From Euptelea pleiosperma (lineage: Eukaryota; Streptophyta; Magnoliopsida; Ranunculales; Eupteleaceae), in contig CM068543.1 in NCBI GenBank assembly GCA_035048495.1, positions 23,425,751 to 23,489,750 on the forward strand: DNA of 64,000 nucleotides, read 5' to 3'. Below, piece by piece: positions 1 through 9,185 of the stretch. Position 1 is the stretch's first letter. Every line of letters starts with the position of its first letter. The translations under genes and the position numbers were made by a program. Below the pieces are notes generated by a model, which was not told the origin of the DNA, ran no database searches, and was given only the letters and a program-made list of their open reading frames with translations.

Positions 1-130
1 AGAGCGGCCACCCACAGGCCACATGAAGAGAGAGTATCTAAAGTGGGCTAGAATGGAAGAAGTTAGTTGGCGTCAAAAGTCGAGGGTGAGGTGTTTGAAG
101 GAGGGGGATAGGGATACAAAGTTCTTCCAT

Positions 131-164
131 ACCTTATCAAAAAAAAAATACAAAGTTCTTCCAT
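131..164 (+). mobile_element. Tiny LINE-tail insertion with target duplication
   Basis: The 17-bp sequence atacaaagttcttccat occurs at 114-130 and again at 148-164. Between the copies is accttatcaaaaaaaaa, which is only a LINE-like 3' tail (cttatc plus poly-A). Removing one copy and the tail restores a continuous LINE frame (TKFFHQIASARR). I infer an extremely 5'-truncated LINE insertion. Confidence 0.75.
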
Positions 165-492
165 CAGATTGCTAGTGCAAGGAGGAGCAATAGTATTTCA
201 AGACTTCGGGTGGGAGGTTTTGTGGTGGAGGAAGAGGATCGTATTAGGGAAAATGTGGTGGATTATTATTCTAGCTTGTATTTGGAGACTAGTGGCTATA
301 GACCGAAGGTGGATGGTCTTACTTTTGATAGCATCAGTCGGGAACATCAGTTGGGGTAGGAAAAACCCTTTTGAGGAGGAGATATTGGCACCATATAGGG
401 CCTCAGTAGAGATAAAGCTCCAAGTCCAGATGGATTTTCTTTAGCTTGATTCAAAAGTTGTTGGGATATAATCGGAGGAGATTTCATGAAAG

Positions 493-983
493 TTGTTAAA
501 GAGTTTGAGGAGGGAGCTATTCTTTCTAGATCAGTGTTCGAATACTACTTTCATTACTCTCATACCCAAGAAGGAAGGTGCGGATTCTCTACAAGATTTT
601 CGCATGATTAGTCTTGTAGGGAGAACGTACAAAATCATATCCAAGGTTCTAGCTACTAGAATGAAAGAGGCGATGGGTTCGATAATTTCCCCATGCCAAT
701 GAGCATTTGTGAAGGATGGACAAATTCTGGACGGGGTGTTGATTTCCAATGAATGTATTGATACAAAACAGAGATAGGATAGGAGGTGTAGTTTGCAAGA
801 TTGATATGGAGAAAGCGTACGATCATGTAAGCTGGAGTTTTTTGGACTACATGCTTAGTCGGTTGGGTTTTGATCAAAGATGGAGGAAGTGGATTCAGTT
901 GTGCATCTCTTCGGCTACTTTCTCCATACTGGTGAGTGGATCGCCTACAAGTTTTTTCAATAGTTCGAGGGGACTGAGGCAAG
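493..983 (+). pseudogene. LINE reverse transcriptase, N-terminal fragment
   Basis: This is the amino-terminal part of a LINE reverse transcriptase, broken by stops and a frame change. Recognisable blocks are ITLIPKKEGADSLQDFRMIS, then KEAMGSIISPCQ followed by a stop and AFVKDGQILDGVLISNE, then, in another frame, CKIDMEKAYDHVSWSFLDYM. These match the first conserved blocks of plant L1 reverse transcriptases. It stops at the Copia junction. The portion 666-983 is repeated at 6580-6897. Confidence 0.8.
666..983 (+). repeat. 318-bp direct repeat of LINE sequence, left copy
   Basis: Positions 666-983 read the same as 6580-6897 by eye. The left copy begins inside uninterrupted LINE sequence and ends at the Copia LTR remnant. 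The right copy begins immediately after the other LTR and continues into LINE sequence. Confidence 0.93.
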
Positions 984-1160
984 AGAGAAGAGAGGAGAGA
1001 AGAGAGAAGATGGATGTCTATTGTGCTTAGGTCACAATGACTCCATAAATCTTATTTATGCAAGTCCCAAATTAAAAAGACAAATATACCCCTCAAGGGG
1101 GTATTTACAGAACTACCCCCCGATACATATAGAATACGTATTTCTACGTATATGATAACA
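981..1160 (-). repeat. Copia 3' LTR, outer end missing
   Basis: On the - strand it starts TGTTATCATATACG next to the polypurine tract and matches 6400-6579. It ends early, in the GA/CT-rich part, and lacks the part corresponding to 6352-6399, including the telomere-like repeats seen in the other LTR. Confidence 0.92.
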
Positions 1161-1170
1161 CTCCCCCTCA
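1161..1170 (-). other. Polypurine tract of the Copia element
   Basis: The - strand reads TGAGGGGGAG directly before the LTR start TGTTATC. The TGA is also the gag-pol stop codon, so the coding region and the plus-strand primer overlap. Confidence 0.88.
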
Positions 1171-4100
1171 AGTTGGTGCATAAATATCTCTCATGCCCAA
1201 CTTGCACAAGCACTTATGGAGTTGCCAACTGGGAACTCCCTTCGTGAAAACATCTGCAACCTGTTCATCAGTCTTCACAAATGGGGTGCACACTGCCCCA
1301 GAGATAATCTTCTCTCTAATGAAGTGTCGGTCCACCTCAATGTGTTTGGCACGATCATGCTGAACGGGATTGTGAGCAATGCTGATGGCGGCCTTGTTGT
1401 CACAATATAAGCTCACAGATCCAGAAACTGGGAAACCAAGTTCAGCAACCAACACTTTCAACCAAAGCATCTCACACAAGCCATGAGCCATTGCTCTGAA
1501 TTCGGCCTCTGCACTAGATCTGGCGACCACGGGTTGCTTTTTGCTTCTCCAAGTGACCAGATTGCCCCCAACAAAGGTGCAATATCCAGAAGTGGATCTC
1601 CGATCATCTTTGGCCCCTGCCCAGTCTGCATCGGTATAAGCCTCTATACGCATGTGGCCATTCTTCTCAAACAGAAGACCTCTACCAGGGGCTGACTTAA
1701 GATACCTCAAGATCCGATGTGCTGCCTCTAAATGAACACCTCTGGGTGAGTGCATATACTGACTGATCACACTCACTGCATAGGCAATGTCAGGTCGAGT
1801 CAGGGAGAGATAGATCAATCGCCCAATTAGTCTCTGAAAGCTCCCTACATCCTGTAGGAGTTCACCACTGGCATCTGCTAGCTGGTGATTCTGCTCTATA
1901 GGAGTTTCCACTGGTTTGGTACCCAACCTGCCTGAGTCTTGTAACAAGTCTAAGACATACTTCCTCTGAGAGATGAAGATCCCCTGACTGGATCTTGCAA
2001 CTTCGATGCCTAGGAAGTATTTGAGAGGTCCTAGATCTTTGGTTTCAAACTCCTCCGCTAACTGAAGCTTCAGCTTGGCTACCTCTGCTGTATCATTCCC
2101 TGTGAGAATGATGTCATCAACATAAACAATGAGGGCAGTGGTGTTCTTCCCTTGATGCTTCACAAATAGGGTGTGATCAGCCTGACTTTGAGTGTAACCC
2201 AGCTTCTTCACGGCTAAGGTGAATCTCTCGAACCATGCCCTTGGAGATTGTTTAAGCCCATAGAGGGCTTTCTTCAGTCTACACACCTTGCTACTTTGTC
2301 CTGGTGGAGTGAATCCAGGAGGAGGCACCATGTAGACTTCTTCATGTAGGTCCCCATGAAGAAAAGCATTCTTTACATCTAGCTGATGCAAAGGCCACTC
2401 TTGATTTGCTGCCACTGACAACAACACCCTGATGGAGTTCATCTTTGCCACAGGTGCAAAAGTCTCCACATAATCAATCCCATAGGTCTGGGTGTACCCC
2501 TTGGCTACTAATCTCGCCTTGTACTTCTCAATAGACCCGTCTGCCTTGTGTTTGACTGTGAACACCCATCTGCAACCCACAGGTTTCTTGCCTCTTGGCA
2601 GGTCAACAAGCTCCCATGTCCCATTCTTGTCCAGAGCTTTCATTTCCTCTATCATAGCAGCTTTCCATCTTGGTTGAGCCAACCCTTCTGCCACTGAAGA
2701 GGGTATAGGAATAGTGGAAAGGGAAGTGATAAAGGCTTTATAGGAGGGGGACAAGGCATCATAGGAGACAAAGTTACTCAGAGGATGCTGAGTGCAGCTT
2801 CTGACTCCTTTTCTTAGAGCAATAGGAAGATCAGAAGCATCAGTAGAAGGAGAAATGACAGGCATAGAAAGAGGTGGAGGATTACCTGGATCCAAGGTAG
2901 GAACCACTGGTACTGGATCGGCTGTAGCTTTCTCCCTTCTGCTATAGACTTTGAGCTCCTTCTGAGCTCCAGGAGTACTATCAATCCCACTAGTAATATG
3001 AGTAGGCAGAGAGCTCTCAAACTCTAAGGGAGGAGATAGGGATATAGCAGGAAGAGGAACAGTCCACCTCTCTTCACTACGACTCTCCCCCTGAAGAGAG
3101 GTGGGGGAGAAAAAAGACAGCTCCTCACGGAAGGTGACATCCATGCAGACAAACTTCTTCCCAGAAGACGGATGGTAACACTTGTATCCCTTGTGGGTAG
3201 AGGAGTAACCAAGAAAGACGCACTTGAGTGCTTTAGGATCGAGTTTGGTGCGATGGGGACCCAGGATATGTACATAGCATACACACCCAAAGATGCGAGG
3301 AGGAATAGTGAATAGAGGAGAGCCAGGAACAAGGACTTGAATAGGAGACTGGAAATTGAGCACTCGAGATGGTATTCTGTTAGTCAAGTAGACAGCCGTC
3401 AACACAGCATCTGACCAATAAGATTTGGGGACCTGAGAGCCAATCAAGAGAGACCGAGCTATCTCAGTCAAGTGCCGCATTTTCCTTTCAGCTACACCAT
3501 TCTGTTGAGGAGTGTAGCTGCAGGAATTTTGGTGACAAATCCCATGGTCAATGAGGTAATGTTGAAGACCCCCAAACATATATTCTCCACCCTGGTCAGT
3601 ACGAAGAACCTTGATGGAGATACCATACTGGGTCTGGATCATCTTATGAAAACCCTTAAAGATGGAATGAACCTCATCTTTGGTTTTCATGAGATAGACC
3701 CATGTACACCTAGTATGATCATCAACAAAAGAAACAAAATAGCGGAAGCCAAAGATAGAAGTAGTGGGGGAAGGGCCCCATACATCAGAATGCACAATGT
3801 CAAAACAAGTAGAACTTCTATTACCTCTGGAGGGATAATTCGATCTACAATGCTTAGAGAGCTCACAAGTCTCACAGTGTAAAGCCGAAAAAGAAACAGA
3901 AACAAACAAACTAGGAAATAAAAATTTCAAATACTGAAAAGAGACATGCCCCAGACGGGCATGCCAGCTCAAAACAACATCTATCCTACTACTACTACTA
4001 GCAGACGACTGTAGTGCTGTGGGCTCAGGAAGGCGTCCATCCAGAAGGTAGAGGCCATGAGCTTCATGTCCAGTGCCAATCGTCCTCCTCGTCTCGAGGT

Positions 4101-5592
4101 CCTGAAAGACACAAGAAGTAGGAGAAAAAGTGACACTACAGTTTAGGGATTTAGTCAAAGCACTAACAGAAAGTAGGTTAGAAGTAAATCTGGGAACATG
4201 CAAAACTGATGAAAGAAGCAATTGGGGAGAGGGAAGGATATTCCCTTTCCCAGACACAGAAGATAAGGTGCCATCAGCTGTCTTCACCTTATCACGGCCA
4301 GAACATATGGAATAAGTAGAAAATAAAGAAGACAAGCCCGTCATGTGTTCCGAAGCCCCTGAATCAATGATCCAAGTGGGGCTGGATGATGGGAGGGACA
4401 CATGATGAGCAAGTCCAGTGTTACCTGACTGTGCGAAGGAGGTGGATGATATGGCAGATGGACCATCAAGCTGCTGAAGGAGGCGTCGAAGGCCTGCATA
4501 CTCGGTGGCTGAAAAACCACTAGGAGGAGCTGAAGGAAGAGGGCTCGCTAGGGCCTGTCCTGGGAAAGGAGCAGAAGAATCCACACTGACTGTATGAGCA
4601 CTGGAAGAGGCTGGTTGGCTAGGACGCCCATGTAGCTTCCAACACTTGGCACGCACATGCCCTAACTTGCCGCAGAAATCACACTTGGGCCTCTCTCTAG
4701 GCAGAAACTTCCCAGGAGAAGATCCAGTAGGAGCATAAGATGGAGCTGAGGTAGGCTGATGAGATATACCCCTCGAAGGCTGCTGTAACTGCTGAGGCTG
4801 ATAAGCAGGAGAAGCTGCTAGCGCTGATCGCTCTAGAAGGGGATGCTCACTCTGAAGAGAGATCCTCCGACTCTCCTCACTCTGAAGATAGGCATACACC
4901 TCACTGAGAGAGGGAAGATCCATCCTACTACTCAAAATCTGAACACGGGCAAGCTCATAAGACGGATTGAGCCCAGCCAGGAAATCAAAGATCCGGCCCT
5001 TCTCTATATATCGACGAAAGGGCGCAACCTCTGATGGGTTGAGAGGCTGATAAGAGTAGTAATGATCAAGCTCCTGCCACAAGGTACGAAGTGCAGTGTA
5101 GTACTGTGAGAGAGACTTCTCCCCCTGCCGAAAGTGGGAGATAGTCTGTCTCAGCTGAAATGCCCGTCCTGTGTTCTGCTGCTGTGAGTAAGTCTTCTCA
5201 GTGACTTCCCAGACCTCTTGCGCTGTGCGCATAAATAAGAAACTCTCACTGATATCAGGCTCCATAGAGTTGAGGAGCCATGACATGACAGTAAGATCAT
5301 CTGTCTGCCACTGTCGATAAGATGGATCGGTCTTGGGAGGCTCAACTGTATCTCCCGTAGTGTGACCCAACTTCCCACGGCCTCCAATAAACAACCGTGC
5401 TGCCTGTGCCCAACGCAAATAATTCTTGCCGTCTAGCTTTACTGATGTGATCTGTAAGCTAGGGTTCTCATAGGCCAAGTGATGCACCATAGGGCCTCCA
5501 ATACCGGTGGAGGGAACATCAGTGCTCACATTTGACCCTGAAGGAGAAGGCAAGGAAGGCGGGGTAACCACGGGAGGTGAAGGGTCTGCCAT
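1168..5592 (-). CDS. Copia gag-pol polyprotein (1474 aa, intact)
   Basis: A single uninterrupted Copia polyprotein. In order: a gag domain over about residues 40-260; a CCHC zinc knuckle (CDFCGKLGHVRAKC) near 304; an aspartic protease active site ([11 protein letters not shown]) near 409; a GAG-pre-integrase motif (HARLGHVS); an integrase core with HSDVWGPS near 600, LRTDQGGEY and NGVAERK; reverse transcriptase beginning near 950 (KWKAAMIEEMKALD) with the catalytic YVDDIILTG near 1158; and RNase H (YTDADWAG near 1318, SSAEAEFRA, KHIEVDRHF). This is the usual Copia order with integrase before reverse transcriptase. All key motifs are present, so the protein may still work. The ATG at 5592 is the natural start, about 755 nt downstream of the LTR. 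The stop lies in the polypurine tract. Confidence 0.96.
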   Translation of the reverse strand: MADPSPPVVTPPSLPSPSGSNVSTDVPSTGIGGPMVHHLAYENPSLQITSVKLDGKNYLRWAQAARLFIGGRGKLGHTTGDTVEPPKTDPSYRQWQTDDLTVMSWLLNSMEPDISESFLFMRTAQEVWEVTEKTYSQQQNTGRAFQLRQTISHFRQGEKSLSQYYTALRTLWQELDHYYSYQPLNPSEVAPFRRYIEKGRIFDFLAGLNPSYELARVQILSSRMDLPSLSEVYAYLQSEESRRISLQSEHPLLERSALAASPAYQPQQLQQPSRGISHQPTSAPSYAPTGSSPGKFLPRERPKCDFCGKLGHVRAKCWKLHGRPSQPASSSAHTVSVDSSAPFPGQALASPLPSAPPSGFSATEYAGLRRLLQQLDGPSAISSTSFAQSGNTGLAHHVSLPSSSPTWIIDSGASEHMTGLSSLFSTYSICSGRDKVKTADGTLSSVSGKGNILPSPQLLLSSVLHVPRFTSNLLSVSALTKSLNCSVTFSPTSCVFQDLETRRTIGTGHEAHGLYLLDGRLPEPTALQSSASSSSRIDVVLSWHARLGHVSFQYLKFLFPSLFVSVSFSALHCETCELSKHCRSNYPSRGNRSSTCFDIVHSDVWGPSPTTSIFGFRYFVSFVDDHTRCTWVYLMKTKDEVHSIFKGFHKMIQTQYGISIKVLRTDQGGEYMFGGLQHYLIDHGICHQNSCSYTPQQNGVAERKMRHLTEIARSLLIGSQVPKSYWSDAVLTAVYLTNRIPSRVLNFQSPIQVLVPGSPLFTIPPRIFGCVCYVHILGPHRTKLDPKALKCVFLGYSSTHKGYKCYHPSSGKKFVCMDVTFREELSFFSPTSLQGESRSEERWTVPLPAISLSPPLEFESSLPTHITSGIDSTPGAQKELKVYSRREKATADPVPVVPTLDPGNPPPLSMPVISPSTDASDLPIALRKGVRSCTQHPLSNFVSYDALSPSYKAFITSLSTIPIPSSVAEGLAQPRWKAAMIEEMKALDKNGTWELVDLPRGKKPVGCRWVFTVKHKADGSIEKYKARLVAKGYTQTYGIDYVETFAPVAKMNSIRVLLSVAANQEWPLHQLDVKNAFLHGDLHEEVYMVPPPGFTPPGQSSKVCRLKKALYGLKQSPRAWFERFTLAVKKLGYTQSQADHTLFVKHQGKNTTALIVYVDDIILTGNDTAEVAKLKLQLAEEFETKDLGPLKYFLGIEVARSSQGIFISQRKYVLDLLQDSGRLGTKPVETPIEQNHQLADASGELLQDVGSFQRLIGRLIYLSLTRPDIAYAVSVISQYMHSPRGVHLEAAHRILRYLKSAPGRGLLFEKNGHMRIEAYTDADWAGAKDDRRSTSGYCTFVGGNLVTWRSKKQPVVARSSAEAEFRAMAHGLCEMLWLKVLVAELGFPVSGSVSLYCDNKAAISIAHNPVQHDRAKHIEVDRHFIREKIISGAVCTPFVKTDEQVADVFTKGVPSWQLHKCLCKLGMRDIYAPT

Positions 5593-6240
5593 GAAGGACT
5601 ATCACTCAGAACAACCAAATAAGAGCGCCGGAATGTCACAAGCAAGCACCTGAGGGCCAGAACACGGCTAAAAGGCCACACCGAAGGCTATAATCACATC
5701 TGATGAAGTCCCAAAGAACACATAGACCTCAAGGATACAACACCCATCTAATATAAGTCATTAGAGGAGGTAACAGACCACCCGATAGGCCAAATAAGTC
5801 CCAAATTAGGTATAGATAGCAATAGGAAGAGTAAAACAACTCCCAATACCCTTCAATCAGCCATTGAGATACCTTAGGGGATAGATTAGTGAGTGTGATA
5901 CACTGCCAACAGCCCAAAGAGGGCAAAAAACCGTACCGGCGGTAATAACAAGGGGTATTTTTCGACCCCAAACCTTCAATCCTTCTCAGATCCACTCGAA
6001 AGTAGTATCATCATGAAGGTAACATTGTAGGGGATTGAAACGAAGCAACAAATCCCCCCAAAAAACTCCTTAAGGGACTGATATTAAGGCTGGTATGAAA
6101 AACGAAATTTCTCGATTTTTTGAGAACGAGGAGCAAAAAACAGTCCAAATCAACCTAGAAAATTATCAAAAAATCACTAAAAAAGAGGATAAATCATACT
6201 CTTTCAAGTGATGAAGTTTCAGGTTGAATGGGGAACTCTG

Positions 6241-6286
6241 TCCGTACAGCTGTGACGTCAGCCGTACGGCTTTGATGACGTCATCG
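6241..6286 (-). promoter_or_regulatory. Palindrome cluster in the Copia leader
   Basis: Just inside the primer binding site are three perfect palindromes in a row: tgacgtca (6253-6260), gccgtacggc (6261-6270) and gatgacgtcatc (6274-6285). A related arrangement occurs near 24455-24485 in a fragment of the same family. TGACGTCA is the core site for TGA/bZIP factors; in the RNA the palindromes could form hairpins or dimer contacts. The function is inferred. Confidence 0.5.
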
Positions 6287-6335
6287 TCTGCCTGGTTGAT
6301 CTCCGGTCTGTCCTCTTGTAGAAAACACTAAGGTT

Positions 6336-6348
6336 GGCTCTGATACCA
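6336..6348 (-). other. Primer binding site of the Copia element
   Basis: The - strand reads TGGTATCAGAGCC, complementary to the 3' part of initiator tRNA-Met as used by plant Copia elements. It starts 3 nt after the LTR. Confidence 0.9.
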
Positions 6349-6351
6349 AGT

Positions 6352-6579
6352 TGAATTGATGAATTAGGGTTAGAGTTAGGGTTAGGTTTAGGTTTGTGGA
6401 AGAGAGAAGAGAGGAGAGAAGAGAGAAGATGGATGTCTATTGTGCTTAGGTCACAATGACTCCATAAATCTTATTTATGTAAGTCCCAAATTAAAAAGAC
6501 AAATATACCCCTCAAGGGGGTATTTACAGAACTACCCCCCGATACATATAGAATACGTATTTCTACGTATATGATAACA
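6352..6579 (-). repeat. Copia 5' LTR (228 bp)
   Basis: It reads TGTTATCATA...CAATTCA on the - strand, with TG/CA ends, bounded by the primer binding site. Its inner end contains telomere-like TTAGGGTTAG runs (about 6364-6395) and a GA-rich tract (6400-6429). The outer flank begins agagg, also present at 666-670. Confidence 0.9.
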
Positions 6580-6897
6580 AGAGGCGATGGGTTCGATAAT
6601 TTCCCCATGCCAATGAGCATTTGTGAAGGATGGACAAATTCTGGACGGGGTGTTGATTTCCAATGAATGTATTGATACAAAACAGAGATAGGATAGGAGG
6701 TGTAGTTTGCAAGATTGATATGGAGAAAGCGTACGATCATGTAAGCTGGAGTTTTTTGGACTACATGCTTAGTCGGTTGGGTTTTGATCAAAGATGGAGG
6801 AAGTGGATTCAGTTGTGCATCTCTTCGGCTACTTTCTCCATACTGGTGAGTGGATCGCCTACAAGTTTTTTCAATAGTTCGAGGGGACTGAGGCAAG
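6580..6897 (+). repeat. 318-bp direct repeat of LINE sequence, right copy
   Basis: Same sequence as 666-983. It begins directly at the end of the 5' LTR and leads without a break into [20 protein letters not shown], the expected next reverse transcriptase block. Confidence 0.93.
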
Positions 6898-8370
6898 GAG
6901 ATCCCTTATCTCCTTTTCTGTTTGCGATGGTGGTTGAAGCCTTGGGGAGGATGGTTAGTTAAGTTGTGGAAGGTGGTTTTGTTGAAGATTTTTGTAGGAG
7001 TAGCAATGGCCCTATGATCTCTCATATACAGTTTGCAGATGATAGCTTATGTTTGCTCAGGCAGACCATAGGCAGTTGGGGTTCATTAGATGCACATTGA
7101 GGTGTTTCGAGGCTATTTCAGGCTTGCGTATTAATCTTGCCAAGAGCAAGGTGTTCGGGGTGAGAGAATTACATGAGTGGAGTAGCCTGGCAAAGAGTTT
7201 GGGATGTACGTTTGGGAGCTTGCCCACTTCATACCTTGGACTTCCCTTGGGTGCAAAGTATAAAGCGAAGAATATTTGGGATTCAGTCGTGGAGTGATTT
7301 GGGAGGAGATTAGCGGGCTGGAAGAAGAAGTATCTTTCGAAAGGTGGTTTAGTTACTCTTATTAAGTGTACTTTATCTAGCATTCCTACCCACTATCATT
7401 CTTTCTTTACCATTCCGAATAGTGTGGCTTGTGACTTGGAGAAACTGATGAGAGACTTCTTGTGGCAAGGAAAGGGGGACGATCATAACTTCCATTTGGT
7501 GGAATGGGCCCGCATTTGCAAGCCTAAAGGGGTAGGTGGTTTGGGCTTCCGTCATTTCAGGGATATGAATGTGGCACTTCTTAGGAAATGGCTTTGGAGG
7601 TTTGAAGATGAAGAGAGTTTATGGCGGCAAATTGTCGAAGGCAAGTATGGGATGATGCGGGATGGTCAAGGAGTACATTCGGGCATATCTTCCTATGGTA
7701 CTAGTTTGTGGAAAGGTATCATGAAAACATGAAGGTTTTAGTATGGGCATTCGATTCAGAGTAGGGAGGGGTGATAAGATTCGCTTCTAGGAGGACATAT
7801 GATGTGGTGATGATTCATTGCAGAGGGCTTTCCCGAATCTTTACCACTTATCAAACCTTAAAGGGGCCAAGATAATTGAGTGTATAGTGAGAGTAGATGA
7901 TACTACATACTGGAATTTTGGCTTTAGAAGAAACATGAATGATTGGGAGGTGGACAACTTTGCCACATTTCTGTGTTAGAGTGGGAGAAGGTCCTTTGAC
8001 AGTTCCAAAGTCGGATAAGAGGGTGTGGAAGTGGGACTCAAGAGGGGTTTTTCCAATTAGATCCTTCTATTCTTATCTCTGTCCAACGGGACACATCTGT
8101 TTTCTCACGTCCATGGTGTGGGGTGCTCCAATTCCGTTGAAAGTTTTGTTTTTCGTCTGGACTGCTATTTCGGACAAGATTTTGACAGTGGACCATTTGA
8201 TCAGCAAAGAGATGACGATGCCGAATAGATGCTCCTTGTGCAGGTCTAATGCCGAGTCAATTGGGCATTTGTTGATACACTGTCCCTTCACGTTTGATAT
8301 CTGGCAGATCTTTTTCTCCCTATTTGGTATCGAGTATGTGCTACTGAGGCATGTGATCAATCTGATATAA
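6663..8370 (+). pseudogene. LINE reverse transcriptase and zf-RVT, broken
   Basis: Remnant of LINE ORF2. Visible in order: [36 protein letters not shown], then a stop; IQFADDSLC (the catalytic FADD block) in another frame; GLRINLAKSKVFG, SYLGLPLGAKYK, another stop, LAGWKKKYLSKGG, DFLWQGKGDDHNFHLVEWAR, GVGGLGFRHFRDMNVALL; and a zf-RVT region (VWKWDSRGVFPIRSFY, RCSLCRSNAESIGHLLIHC). At least two internal stops and one or more frameshifts are present, so no protein is expected. Confidence 0.85.
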
Positions 8371-8872
8371 GGAAGCGCGGTGGAAATCTTTAGTGGGAGG
8401 GAGAGCTACCTATGGTGCATCCTTTCATTTGCTATCAAGTGGGCTGTTTGACAGGAGAGAAATACTCGCATCTTTGAAGGGGAGGAAGAAGACATTCCTA
8501 GGGTGGTGTTGAGAGTCAAGGCTCTTCTGTTCTTTTGGTCCTCTGTTTCTTCTGAGTTCAGGGGTGCTTTTTTTATTCTTTTGTGTTTAGATGGGACAAG
8601 ATGCTTGGAGTATCTGAACCCATTATTCTTGTAAATAGCTCTTTATAGAGCTACAATTCTAGAGTTCTCTCTGGGTTGTTTTTGCGGGGTTTCCCCCTTT
8701 TTTGCTTAATATACTTTCACTTATAAAAAAAAAGATATTTCTATTAACACAGATGCAGTTAATGGGTGCTCCAACGGATAAAGATTACCACTTTAAATAT
8801 TTTGAGGTATTGTCATCTTGTGTTGTCTCAATGGTTGGACCTCGATTTCCTCTCAAACAAATGACTTCTGAC

Positions 8873-9106
8873 CATGGTTGAAAGTTGCGGTCAAGGGCGA
8901 CACCAAATACCATGGGGTATCAGAAACCCACAAGTTTTGGACCAGTTTCGGTAGTTTCTACCACACTTCTCCTTCACTTTGGTTTCACCAAGTTTCAGAC
9001 CGAAACCACCAAAACTACCACACACTTCTCCTTCACTTTAGTTTTGCCAAGTTTCGAACCGAAACCATCAAAACTACCGAAACGAAACCCACGCCTTTGA
9101 ACCATG
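8873..9106 (+). mobile_element. hAT-type MITE with CATGGTTGAAA ends
   Basis: A 234-bp foldback element with ends catggttgaaag and cctttgaaccatg, flanked by an imperfect 8-bp duplication (cttctgac / cttctaac). Inside, a roughly 65-bp unit (taccacacttctcc onward) is present twice in tandem, and gaaacc/ggtttc stems fold back. It resembles the other MITEs here that end in CAAGGTTTAAA. Confidence 0.6.
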
Positions 9107-9152
9107 CTTCTAACAATAATAATTAATGCTAGATCCTATAATTGTTTTATTT

Positions 9153-9185
9153 TATAGATAGATAGGTAGATAGATATATAGATAT
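9153..9185. repeat. GATA-rich microsatellite
   Basis: Run of gata/taga units (tagatagataggtagata) in the 3' intergenic stretch between the MITE and the AAE gene. Confidence 0.8.

Larger units (their letters stand above)
1..983 (+). mobile_element. L1-type LINE, left part, interrupted by a Copia element
   Basis: This is the segment between the endonuclease and the reverse transcriptase of a plant L1-type LINE, reading on the + strand. Translated pieces include SWRQKSRVRCLKEGDRDTKFFH near the left edge and FITLIPKKEGADSLQDFR and YKIISKVLATRMK (about 550-665), which are typical of the start of plant LINE reverse transcriptases. The 5' end lies outside the window. Stops and frameshifts make it non-functional. 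The reading breaks at 983, where the sequence switches to a Copia LTR, and the LINE resumes at 6580 with 318 bp repeated. Confidence 0.88.
981..6579 (-). mobile_element. Nearly intact Copia LTR retrotransposon
   Basis: A Copia-superfamily element on the - strand with all standard parts: 5' LTR (6352-6579), tRNA-iMet-type primer binding site (6336-6348), leader, one open gag-pol frame (1168-5592), polypurine tract (1161-1170) and 3' LTR (981-1160). The two LTRs differ at one place in the 180 bp they share (C at 1061, T at 6480), so the insertion is recent. The 3' LTR lacks its outer 49 bp and meets LINE sequence at a 3-bp AAG overlap. Instead of a 5-bp target duplication, 318 bp of LINE flank the element on both sides. 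Confidence 0.93.
6580..8735 (+). mobile_element. L1-type LINE, right part with poly-A end
   Basis: Continuation of the split LINE: the rest of the reverse transcriptase, a C-terminal zf-RVT region, a 3' UTR and a short poly-A tail (cttataaaaaaaaa near 8720-8733). The first 318 bp repeat 666-983. Several stops and frame shifts make it inactive. The 3' flank starts at about 8735; the matching target duplication would lie outside the window. Confidence 0.88.

Noticed and set aside
1216..4315. Several + strand frames
   Set aside because: All are opposite to the intact Copia gag-pol frame and have no family motifs.
6364..6395. Remnant of a real telomere
   Set aside because: The run is short, imperfect and shared by two LTRs of the same Copia family, so it is part of the LTR.
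8878..9126. Open frame of 82 codons starting MKVAVKGDTKYHG
   Set aside because: It lies within a foldback MITE and reflects its tandem repeats.
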